The notes beneath the pieces were generated by a model. The model was not told the DNA's origin, ran no database searches, and saw nothing but the letters and a program-made list of their open reading frames with translations. DNA of 64,000 nucleotides from contig OZ018330.1 in NCBI GenBank assembly GCA_963969495.1, positions 66,660,907-66,724,906 on the forward strand, read 5' to 3'. Shown piece by piece: positions 54,048-62,749 of the stretch (position 1 is its first letter; every line of letters starts with the position of its first letter). Source of the stretch: Ceratothoa steindachneri. Lineage: Eukaryota; Arthropoda; Malacostraca; Isopoda; Cymothoidae. The translations under genes and the position numbers were made by a program.

Positions 54048-54299
54048 TTGAAAAATGACCTCCACATCCATCAGACTTGCATCAACCAAAGTACCAAATA
54101 CAGCGTCTGTTATGGGTGCCTTAATTTGGTGGCTGAGGAAATAGGAAAATGGCTTCCTCAAGGGAGTAACAGCACTTTTCGTTTAATTTAATGGAGATTT
54201 GCGGCGTATATGTGCGCCATTCAGTAGGCCATTTATCGGAGCTAAATTGGATGCCGCATTTTTACAAGATGTCTATAAAAATTAAATAGGCACAGGAAT

Positions 54300-54830
54300 T
54301 CCCAAAGAGATTTATATAAGGAAATTGCGTATAGCCGCAACACTGCCAACCAATGAAATGCCCTCGGTGGTTAGGAGATAGTCCGGATATTCAAGCTGGT
54401 CTACTCCTAATTGGTTTTTCTGTGGTGCCAACTTTAGATCATAGGCCAGTAGGCGGTCGAATACCTGCTTTAGGTATACTAGATGCATCTTTTGGTCTGG
54501 AAAGTACACCAATATGACATATTCATAACTGATAACGTTTATGAAGACATCATCAAACCAGGTAGAATGTACAGAAAATCGTAAACACTAAGCGGCCTGG
54601 TGACGCACGTTTTCTCCACACTCGAGGCTTGCACAAGAATTTGTAAAAGACGTGTACGAGTACATCTGCGATATGAGCTGTAAAATCCAAGAGGAACGGA
54701 ATTAGATAGGTATCTGTCTTAGTGAATCTGTTTAAGGGAAGGAAGTCACGCACTGGTCAAAAGGAGCTAGTTTTCTTAGAAATTTGTGCAATAGTAATGA
54801 CCCGCAAGATCGTGATTTCCTTATGTCTTC
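54300..54830 (-). pseudogene. Ty3/Gypsy reverse-transcriptase fragment
   Basis: Minus strand. 'DFLPLNRFTKTDTYLIPFLL' with DFTAHIADVLVHVFYKF (54750-54640) matches DYRxLNxxTxKDxYPLPxxxDxLxxL. 'INVISYEYVILVYFPDQKMH' (about 54540-54480) corresponds to VYVDDILVFSxxxxxH, with YEYV in place of YVDD. 'LKQVFDRLLAYDLKLAPQKN' with QLGVDQLEYPDYLLTTEGIS matches the HLxxVFxRLxxxxLxLxxxKC...YLGxxxSxxG block. Frameshifted and missing catalytic residues. Confidence 0.8.
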
Positions 54831-55573
54831 TTTCCCCATTCTATAAAACTCCTTACGGCTTTCAGTTTGGCCCGATGCAAGCGGTGCTGGTGTGCCAAGA
54901 AGTGGAGGTCTATCTGTTCATAGGATGTTGATTAGAGTTCTTCAACTGTTGTCCACACAACCGGGGTGAGGCTAGCTAGGTCTGTGAAAGATGCAAGTAA
55001 TGAGGTGTGATGAACATTCATTATAGGATGTAGGTTAAAAAGAGACCTGTGGAAATTGTCAAGTCAAGTCCGTGAACAGGCAGGGTAAGTGTGAATTTGG
55101 GGCGCGAGAGGACACTTGATCCTTGAGAGCACGCCCTTTTAAATTATCCCTAATTGAGAAGTGTTGTATAATGCCGGCCCCCAAGATGAAGGGACCGACG
55201 TCATAATCTAACAACAGCCACGGGAGAAACCGTCCGGGAAGTTAGAGAGCGAAAAGAGCTTTTTAGAATAGACAAGGGTAGGCTCACATGCGATAATTTG
55301 GAGCAAGGAGACCATCGGAGCTGGATGTCTGCCCTGAAGGATTCCGGAAAAATTGAGAAGGTAAAGACACTATTGATGAGGAAGTTGAGTCTCGTATCCG
55401 GATTCCGCATTAAGAGGTGAGGGTTTGAGCCCTGCATTGCGTACACGGTCAGTCCTTGCACAAGCTGACGAGTCCTCCTTTATATATATATGAAGTCTGT
55501 ATGTCTATGAGTGTCTATCAATAAACTGCCTATCTATAATAAAAATGATGTATGTGTGTGTGTGTCTGTCTAT

Positions 55574-55577
<4 letters not shown>
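54831..55577. other. Unassigned, possible Gypsy flank
   Basis: No gene recognised. Near 55410-55480 GAGGGTTTGAGCCCTGCATT and CTGACGAGTCCTCC occur, a box-B-like and a half-hammerhead-like string, but neither is complete. Confidence 0.35.

Positions 55578-55631
<54 letters not shown>
55578..55631. repeat. (TA)n microsatellite
   Basis: TA array between AGACAGAC-type short repeats. Confidence 0.97.
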
Positions 55632-55636
<5 letters not shown>

Positions 55637-55956
55637 TGAAAAGGAAAGTTTGTCTCTGTATGTGTGTCTCTCTATTAATATAAATAAAAAAAATCCTTTC
55701 GGCCGACACTCTCCCACGTCTCTCCCATCTCTTTACCCTCTCTACCCCTCTCTCTCCCCCGCTCTCTCCCCCTCCTTCCTTAGCCTCTTCCACCTATACA
55801 CGAAAATTTCTTATACATTGGAGAGAAGGACAAAATTCTATCATTTATATGAAAGTTAACATTGATTCCTAATATATGTTTAAGTTACTCTGGTGTAATA
55901 TTCAGAGTATAATGCAGGCAGTTTTTCAATCCAGTCAACGACGTATATTTCTGCTA

Positions 55957-55958
<2 letters not shown>

Positions 55959-56006
<48 letters not shown>
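55959..56006. repeat. (TA)n microsatellite
   Basis: Uninterrupted TA array. Confidence 0.97.
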
Positions 56007-56008
<2 letters not shown>

Positions 56009-56027
56009 AAAAATATATGGTCGTGCT

Positions 56028-56043
56028 ATATATATATATATAT
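56028..56043. repeat. Short (TA)n
   Basis: Eight TA units beside the hairpin at 56048. Confidence 0.9.
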
Positions 56044-56047
56044 AATA

Positions 56048-56160
56048 AAATTAACGCACAGGAAAATAAAAAGATGAATCTAAGCACTTTCGAACTAACT
56101 TACAGATATAATTCGAAAGTGCTTGATTTCATCTTTTTATTTTCCTCTGGGTTAATTTGC
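56048..56160. repeat. Hairpin of PLE-type terminal sequence
   Basis: Arms of about 46 bases: ATTAACGCACAGGAAAATAA ... AGCACTTTCGAA (56048-56096) and its inverse TTCGAAAGTGCTTGATTTCA ... CTGGGTTAAT (56112-56158). The right arm continues to the terminal motif GCCACTTTGTGAG and (TA)n, and matches 39745-39832. It looks like two head-to-head element ends. Confidence 0.7.
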
Positions 56161-56202
56161 ATATTATTGCTTTCCTCACGTGCCACTTTGTGAGTTTTTT
56201 TA

Positions 56203-56215
56203 ATATATATTTATA

Positions 56216-56298
<83 letters not shown>
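56203..56298. repeat. (TA)n microsatellite
   Basis: About 48 TA units with small interruptions near its left end. Confidence 0.97.
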
Positions 56299-56301
<3 letters not shown>

Positions 56302-56750
56302 AAAGATAATGGTAAACCACAATATTTGAATCAAGATTTTATTTATAGCTATTGGACTAGTTTCGGCAAGATGCCATTTTCAATTAATAATGAATAAACT
56401 AGGCAAATCACAGTATATATAAAGTAAGACACATCTTAAACAAAAAGAAATGAAAGCGGAAACAATCTGGAGAGTAGCTAATCTCCGAGGCCCATTGCAT
56501 CTAGGTGTTTATAAATACGATTGGTGACTTTATTTGATATATATTTGTTAAATTTGTATTGCCCTTCAGATAAATTGAAATTATCAACTTTGCTGATAAT
56601 GATGGATTACGCAATTCTCCTCTCAATATAATTGTTTAATTTATAAATGAGTTTTGCATGGTTAAAATCTATCCTATGGTCGTGCTATTGTATGTGCGTA
56701 AAGAGACTTGAAGAATTCGCAAACTTTCTGATATCAGTTAAATGTTCTTT
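56302..56750 (-). pseudogene. PLE-A-type element, copy 2: protein C-terminus and 3' arm
   Basis: Minus strand from 56745: 'KEHLTDIRKFANSSSLFTHI', 'HDHRIDFNHAKLIYKLNNYI', 'ERRIA', 'SIIISKVDNFNLSEGQYKFN', 'KYISNKVTNRIYKHL'. This aligns to the C-terminus of the PLE-A protein ('GSESSGIFCHVRNKNPTIDF', 'NVSKMVFKSANYVKRRIVKS', 'NLNLSEGQFSFNR'). Stops are few. The 3' arm that follows (56302-56490) is repeated inverted at 58215-58470. Confidence 0.85.
56351..56386 (-). ncRNA. Hammerhead-ribozyme-like motif (PLE-A copy 2)
   Basis: Minus strand UUGAAAAUGGCAUCUUGCCG then AAACUAGUCC. UUGAAAA, extra U, hairpin GGCA/UGCC around UCU, GAAA, and ACUAGU, a perfect palindrome ending in a GUC triplet. Confidence 0.48.
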
Positions 56751-58095
56751 CATAACATAACATAATTTCACGGATGATAAAAGCCACAAGAGCCTATCAA
56801 ATGTCATCCGCATCTGTTCAAACCCACCCACAAAATGCATCCATAGGATTGTGTCAGATCATGCATCTACAATATATAATTTAAATAATCCATAGAATTG
56901 TGTCAGAACATGCATTTAAGAATATACAAATAGAACCATACGCAGGAATGGGTCAGGAAACAAAAAGCATCATCATCAAGACTCGTCAAAATCCAAATCA
57001 GTCGTAATATACAATAATAAAAACTGCATCCAAAGGAATGAGTCCAGAATAGCCCCCAAAGTTAACCCTCCTTCCCCATATAATTATCTAATCTGAATTT
57101 GAATTCATGTTTGGACTGTCTACCGTTTCAGATGGCAAACTATTCCAGTAATCTACCACTCTATTGCCGAAAAAATATTTTCTAACATCCAACCTGCACC
57201 TCTGTTTTTTAATTTTTATGTGGTGAACCCAGTCCTATTACTATCTTCCAACTCAAATAACCTGCTAAAATCCAGCCTATCCATCAAATGACAGATTTTA
57301 AAACGCTCAGTCATATCTTCCCTCACACATTTTCTCCCAAATAAGAACATATTCAGTACCCTCAGTCAATCTTCATATTCAAGGTACTTCAGGAAAGGTA
57401 TTATTATTGTTGCCCTCCTTTGTACTGACTCTAGCAGGTTGATGTCATGTCTAAAATGTGGTGACCATGCTTCTATACAGTACTCTAAATCTGGCCTAGC
57501 ATAAGAGTTCTAGAGTTTAAGGATAACCTCTTTACTCTTGTAGCTAACATTCCTGTTAATCTATCCTAGCACCCTATTTGCTCTAGTTTTTTCCTCCGAC
57601 TGCATTAAAAAATTCAGTGACCTATCTAGTATTACGCCTAAGTCCTTCTTATCCTCAACTGTATTCAGCCAATGCTCATCCATTTCATAGCTAAATTCCC
57701 TATTACCCTTGCCATATTAAGAACTTTGCATTTTTTAAGGTTAAAAGTCATCTGCCACTGCTGACCCAAAGCTAATAACTTTAAGTCACTCTGCACTTTA
57801 AAGCTACCTTCAACTTCTTTGACTATAGCTGCCAATTTAGTATCATCAGTAAAAATTGACACTTTGCTATTTACAGCCTCCCCAAGCTCATTTATATAAA
57901 CAATGAACAAAAAAGGGCCTAGAACGTATTCTTGAGGTACGCCGCTGATAACGCCCCTCCACTATGACCTCACCCCATTCAGCACAACCCGCTGTTTCCT
58001 CTCTTTCAGCCATTCAGTTATCTAATTCAAAACTTTACCAGATAATATCCCATGCATTTTTAATTTGTGAACTAGTGGCCCTACTCTCCGATGTA
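56751..58095 (-). pseudogene. CR1-like LINE fragment (RT to 3' end)
   Basis: Minus strand. From 58090: 'LVHKLKMHGILSGKVLN', 'ITEWLKERKQRVVLNGVRS', 'GVISGVPQEYVLGPFLFIVY' (the GVPQGSVLGPLLFxxY box), then the open piece 57910-57665 with 'INELGEAVNSKVSIFTDDTK', the FADDTK catalytic box (A to T), and 'MTFNLKKCKVLNMARVIGN'. After frameshifts 'VEDKKDLGVILDRSLNF', 'NSYARPDLEYCIEAWSPHF' and 'LESVQRRATIIIPFLKYLEY' give the typical CR1 C-terminal domain. The 3' end is near 56754-56767, (CATAA)n on the plus strand. 5'-truncated, and lodged between the two parts of a PLE. Confidence 0.88.
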
Positions 58096-58214
58096 TGTTA
58101 ATTTACAATTATAGCATGGTATACTGTATACTCCAGCATCGAGATTGATTGGACGCAGTCTATTCAAAGATTTTCGAATGGTATTAGAATATTTGAATGT
58201 TATATTTATGTTCT

Positions 58215-58470
58215 TTACGTTCGCAGATTAGCAACTCTCCAGATTGTTTCCGGTTCCATTTCATTTTGTTTAGCTTGTCATTCGCGCCAGATTCATTTGA
58301 TTTTTTCCAGATTGTTTCCTGCTGTTTCATTTTGTTTAGGAACTCTCTCAGATTATATATACTGTGTTCCTTGCCTAGTTTCTTCATTAATAGTTGAAAA
58401 TGGCATCTTGCCGAAACTAGTCCAATAGTTATAAATAAAACCTTGATTCAAATATTGTGGTTTACCATTA
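58215..58470. repeat. PLE-A copy 2, inverted arm
   Basis: Inverted copy of 56302-56490 (CCACAATATTTGAATCAA, ATTGGACTAGTTTCGGCAAG, CAATCTGGAGAGT). It contains an internal direct duplication: GGAAACAATCTGG (complement of CCAGATTGTTTCC) with its upstream flank occurs near 58236 and near 58306. Confidence 0.85.
58393..58424 (+). ncRNA. Hammerhead-ribozyme-like motif (PLE-A copy 2, inverted arm)
   Basis: Plus strand GUUGAAAAUGGCAUCUUGCC then GAAACUAGUCC, identical in core to 56351-56386. Confidence 0.45.
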
Positions 58471-58524
58471 ACTTTGACTGATATACATCACGCAAATGTG
58501 ATATCTCCCATTATATAAATATTA

Positions 58525-58529
<5 letters not shown>

Positions 58530-58588
<59 letters not shown>
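58530..58588. repeat. (TA)n microsatellite
   Basis: Separates PLE-A copy 2 from the PLE-B-like end. Confidence 0.97.
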
Positions 58589-58595
<7 letters not shown>

Positions 58596-58850
58596 TATGG
58601 TTGGGCAGTGGATTTTCTTGGTAGCATATTTCATTGAAGCCGACTGCGAGGTTAGCGTTAATTATTTTCCTTTCAAATCTCTTGATTTTTCATATGTTCC
58701 GCTTTTGGTCGTGAATTAACCCATGGATAAGTTCACTAAAATTCATCAGAAAAGTAGTAATTAATGAGGACAGAAACTAATTTACTGAGCAAAGTAAATA
58801 TATTTATTGGCCTGGCGCGTTTCGATACAGACCTGTATCATTATCAAAGG
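58596..58850 (-). repeat. PLE-B-like 3' terminal region, no gene attached
   Basis: Matches the 3' region of PLE-B (43880-44115) in order: GCATATTTCATTGAAGCCGA, TAACCCATGGATAAG, GGCGCGTTTCGATACA. Next to (TA)n on its 3' side, as PLE-B is. No PLE protein follows within a kilobase, so this is a severely truncated or nonautonomous copy. Confidence 0.68.
58813..58847 (-). ncRNA. Hammerhead-ribozyme-like motif (PLE-B-like end)
   Basis: Minus strand CUUUGAUAAUGAUACAGGUC then UGUAUCGAAACGCGCC. UUGAUAA, extra U, a perfect six-base stem GAUACA/UGUAUC with loop GGUC, GAAA, ACGCGC (one change from the palindrome of PLE-B). Confidence 0.45.
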
Positions 58851-59381
58851 TTGATATTTATAACTTAAACAATTGAAGAACGATGTTTTATATACATCGT
58901 TATTTAGTTAACACATACACGAACATATGTATAGGGAATTTAAATTCATATATACAAAAGGTACATTGAAATGATGTTTTTGACACTGTTTAAACGCAAA
59001 AAGTTACATTGAAATTAACTTTTGGATACTGCTGAGGATTATTATAGCATAAATTTATTTCAAAATATAAAAGCCATACTTTAATATAATTAGTCAATTA
59101 CATTACACGATTAGTTTTAATATCTACTACCATCTACAGCTGTATGATGAGGAGATTGGACACACAAGCTTCCAATACATAGAGGAGGGGATGATGGAAC
59201 AAAGAAAACCAGAGATTAAGCAACAGTTAAATTTGTGACTACTTTCGAAGCATGTCTACAAGTTCCTTATAATTGCTTTCCTTTGTTCTCCCACTTCACT
59301 TCTCTGTGATTCTTTTTCCATCCACTCCTCTATGAAGAGAACCATTTTTGTGTACAGTCTTCTCATTGTAAAGCTTAAGAT

Positions 59382-59461
<80 letters not shown>

Positions 59462-60300
59462 TATTTATACATGGAAAACAATTCATTAGGCAAATGTGTA
59501 AAATTGATTCATTATATGTTAGTTATAAACTAGTTTAGGAAAAACATTTATACCTATAAAGCATCGTTAAATCCTCCTTGAAATCAAAATATTTCGTCAT
59601 CAATTTATTTTAGCTGGTTTTCTGGCTCCTGGCCATTTAACCCTTATCTTCTTCTACAAATTGACAAAACTCATATTCCTGTTTGGGTCATGCAATCATT
59701 AATAGCCCGATCATTTCTAAGACCAAAGACGCGATCATATGGTCTTTAACTTTTAAGCCATAAAATATTTCTAAATTTGCTGGAATCATTTTTTTCTCTT
59801 CACTCAGATTACTTTATTTTGTCATTTGGTAGCGAGTTGCTGTCCCAAAATATGCTTTTGAAAAACGTCAATCATTTCAATAAATAATCTCTTCAATATT
59901 TAAGCTAATTTCCACATAAAGATTGGAATTTCGCATATTTTTTAATCTGTGAGAACATTTTTTATTTTTTTAAGCCAGCTCTTTTTCTGACCCCTAAATA
60001 AGATACCCATGATGTCAGTTGATCCTATTCTTTGCTAATTTATTTTCATTTCCTCATCAAGTCTGAGAGTGAATCTAATTGCCTCAGTGAATTTAATTAG
60101 CCTGTAACATAAGAAGGATACCTAAACAAGACTTTTGTTTTTCCTGATTATATATCGCATAACTATTGCGACATTTAAAACGCTTTTATATTAGAAAATA
60201 GCTAAAAACACTCATCTACTTAGGTTTTGTTTAATTACCTTAACTTGAAATAGACATAGTTTAAGGCATCTATAGCAGAAAAGCTTCTCTAACTAATAAT
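58851..60300. other. Unassigned AT-rich region
   Basis: Apart from the (TA)n at 59384-59458 I see no repeat or gene. Open frames are (TA)n translations or short. Confidence 0.45.
59384..59458. repeat. (TA)n microsatellite
   Basis: Uninterrupted TA array of about 37 units. Confidence 0.97.
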
Positions 60301-60639
60301 CAAAACTACAAATTATCATACTCATCTCTTAAGCCTTTCCATACAAGAGGTCTGGCTTGGAATCTTGCACTGATCATGAATGATGAAACATACTTCTACT
60401 ACTGTAAGAATTTCCTCTTCCCGCTTTAGCTCAGCAGTGGCGCAGCTAGCGACCGCTGGCAACCCAAAGATAGTGTCATCTGGCAATTTCACACCACGAG
60501 AGCACATTTAGTACCACAGAGAGATGTGAATCATAGATCGTGTTTTCATCCACTCTCTATACCCTCAACACTCCCTCGCTGTTAGCTAAATTCCATGTTC
60601 ACCTCTCAACTTCCAATCTCTCTATTTCCGCAAGCTGAT

Positions 60640-60830
60640 TTGAGCAATATACCCCAGAGTGGTTAAAATAATATTCTGCTCGATCTATCCGAGGTTCCCG
60701 GCACAGCCGGGAAACTCAGATATCACGTCTTTAAAGTGACTCAGTAGCTGCAGCAGCTGACTCTTCAAATCGGAGTGAGCTGGTCGTTAACATCTAAGTC
60801 GCACGACGGGGTTTCCGTAGCGCTGGGTAT
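60640..60830 (-). pseudogene. Gypsy protease-RT linker fragment, out of order
   Basis: Minus strand in one frame: 'LDVNDQLTPDLKSQLLQLLS' (one stop read through), 'HFKDVISEFPGCAGNLG' and 'IEQNIILTTLGYIAQIS'. This resembles the LLxxFxDVFSxxPG...xxHxIxT...PxxQ block that precedes RT in Gypsy polyproteins. Here it lies after integrase sequence, which is not its normal place, so a rearrangement or a second element is implied. Confidence 0.55.
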
Positions 60831-60884
60831 GGTGGGCAAAAGGTACTCCTTGTCCTGTTCAATGCAAGCCACTTACACCACATT

Positions 60885-61455
60885 TAGCAGATCTAGGAGG
60901 TGAATGGGGCCAATAAGGTGGATTGCCACATAGGCGAAGTGTTCAGATGTGATGGGTCCATTCTGCAGCAGAGCTGGTCTTCCGCGTCCTTCTGCGGCTG
61001 TCCTTTGACAGATTTCACACGAACGGCAATAAGAAAGGATGTCATCTGCCGTACTGGGCCAATAAAAATCTTGTCTGAGCCGTTTAAGTATGGCTGAAAT
61101 GGCCAGAGAAAAAGCTATCGTGGGCCGTCTTTAATATGAGGGGTACCTGAGAACGAGGAATGTATATTGCATGGGCCTCAGAACTATTGCTTTCCGAGCA
61201 GGCGCGGTACAGAAGGTCGTTCTTCGCGACGTAGGAAACGAATTTATTACCGATCCAGAGGGGGCGGAGTGAATCGCAGTCTTTTTGCATTTTAGCGAGT
61301 TCATTATTCAGAACGCCGCTGAACTTGGTGTCGCAGGGGTATTCAAGGGCAGTGGGTGCCTGTGCTTCCTTCTTCACCTGGGATCGAGTGAGTGAGGTAG
61401 GGTTGGACCACAGGGGTGGAAGTAACTCGTTGGCACTGTCCGACCAGAACAGCAC
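60885..61455 (-). pseudogene. Ty3/Gypsy integrase, N-terminal zinc finger and core start
   Basis: Open frame from 61455; 'LWIGNKFVSYVAKNDLLYRA' is the linker before integrase, 'IYIPRSQVPLILKTAHDSFF' with SGHFSHT carries the two histidines of the HHCC finger. After a frameshift at 61090, 'KRLRQDFYWPSTADDILSYC' with RSCEICQRT gives the two cysteines. 'ITSEHFAYVAIHLIGPIH' (about 60925) corresponds to the FxxVxIDIVGPL strand, with His in place of the first catalytic Asp. The sequence then leaves the integrase. Confidence 0.85.
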
Positions 61456-61846
61456 AGATCTTTATTGGGGCCGCTGAAACTTCTGCCTAGCTGGTATAAT
61501 ACGGGCATTCAATAAAGCATTTCACGATTTGGAATCGATTTGCACGCCCAAGTAGTCAGGTACTACCGCAAACTTATCATGGTTCGGAGCGTACACCCAC
61601 ACCCTGTATCCCGAATAAGGGTGGAGAGACGGCAGCCGTTTACTGATCCGGTCTCAAACTTCAAGCTTACTGGGGAGCTCTTCTCGAACAAGAAGTTAAC
61701 CTAATGGCCAGCAGGAGGAAGAAAAGACGGAGAGGGAAGCGGTTTAACTTGTGACAGTGGTGGCGGGGGTGGGGGAAGAAGCACAAATTTGTTGCACTTG
61801 ATTGAGAGAACTAGGAGGAATTAAAAGTTTTGAGGGCAGTTATTTC
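61456..61846. other. Eroded Gypsy interior
   Basis: Between gag and integrase remnants. A minus-strand piece 'YRVWVYAPNHDKFAVVPDYL' near 61600 is open but not recognised. Protease, RT and RNase H are missing here. Confidence 0.4.
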
Positions 61847-62745
61847 TCAAATGTCCTTCAACACATGAGGAGAAACACACGATGGGCCTCCTGTGGAAGT
61901 ATGACAAAGGGGGATTCGAACAGAATAACTTGACGTCACGGGGTTCAGACGAAGAAATGTTTCTGGCTTAAAGGGGTCATTTATTTTGACAAACTTGCTA
62001 TGGTCACGGGGTGTAAATTTTAGTTTGCCATTTTTACGTTTGGGAGACAATGGTTCAGCCTTTCTTTCTTCCTTAGGGTTGCAATTATGGCTCGTGGTGA
62101 ATACATCGGTTTCTTCGGTGTATTCCTTGAAGGTGGAACAGGTCCGGTCCTTCACAAAAGAGCGAATCTCCGAAGAAACCGAAGCCATAATTGGTCCTTC
62201 AGAATGAAGTTGACCAACGCTTCATACTCGTGGGAACTTTCGAAAAATCGAGCCAGATGTTAAAATTTCTCAGAAGTATATACCCAAACTGTCATAAAGT
62301 TTGGTTGGGCTGTAAACGGGCGTGACTAAATTTAACGCGGTAAAATCGGGCGTCATGTTATACGCGGCTAACAATTCCGCTTTCATCGTCGAATAGTGAA
62401 TATTTGGCTCCGACGGGAGGGATATGAAAATATCTCGGAGTTTAGAAAATAGCAACTGGACGAGTTTAGCAACACCATCCACTTCCATGTCCCAGTTGTT
62501 TAGCTCGAAGATCTTTTCAAAATGCGTAAAATAGGACCCGAAATCTTCTTTTTCTTTGGAAACGGGGAGCTTCACGGACGCAATTTGTGGGATGTCATTC
62601 CGCCAGTTGACTGAGAGCGTTTCGATTCTCGCTCTACTCATTTCCAGTTCATGTCGTCGGATGCTTCCTCTTTCTTCTCTCTCTCTCTCTCTCATCTGAG
62701 CACAATCTTCAACATGTAAATCTGGATCGGATGCGTTCCTGAAGA
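61847..62745 (-). pseudogene. Ty3/Gypsy gag remnant
   Basis: Minus strand. 'ERGSIRRHELEMSRARIETL' then 'VKLPVSKEKEDFGSYFTHFE' with KIFELNNWD is the start of a Gypsy gag capsid domain. 'VDGVAKLVQLLFSKLRDIFI', 'LPSEPNIHYSTMKAELLAAY' and NMTPD follow (WPxxxWxxxLxxxLxGKAxxAYxxLxxxxYxxxKxxLLxxYxLTPE). After frameshifts 'ARFFESSHEYEALVNFILKD' and the open piece from 62188 (MASVSSEIRSFVKDRTCSTF, 'KEYTEETDVFTTSHNCNPKE') match the C-terminal capsid. The 5' end is cut by the CR1 at 62750. Confidence 0.8.
62677..62693. repeat. (CT)n microsatellite
   Basis: Short CT run within the gag remnant; translates as the Arg/Glu repeat. Confidence 0.9.
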
Positions 62746-62749
62746 CAGG

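Noticed and set aside
55450..55490. Canonical hammerhead start CTGACGAGTCC
   Set aside because: No pairing GGAC or GAAA follows before the TA-rich sequence, so only half of a motif is present.
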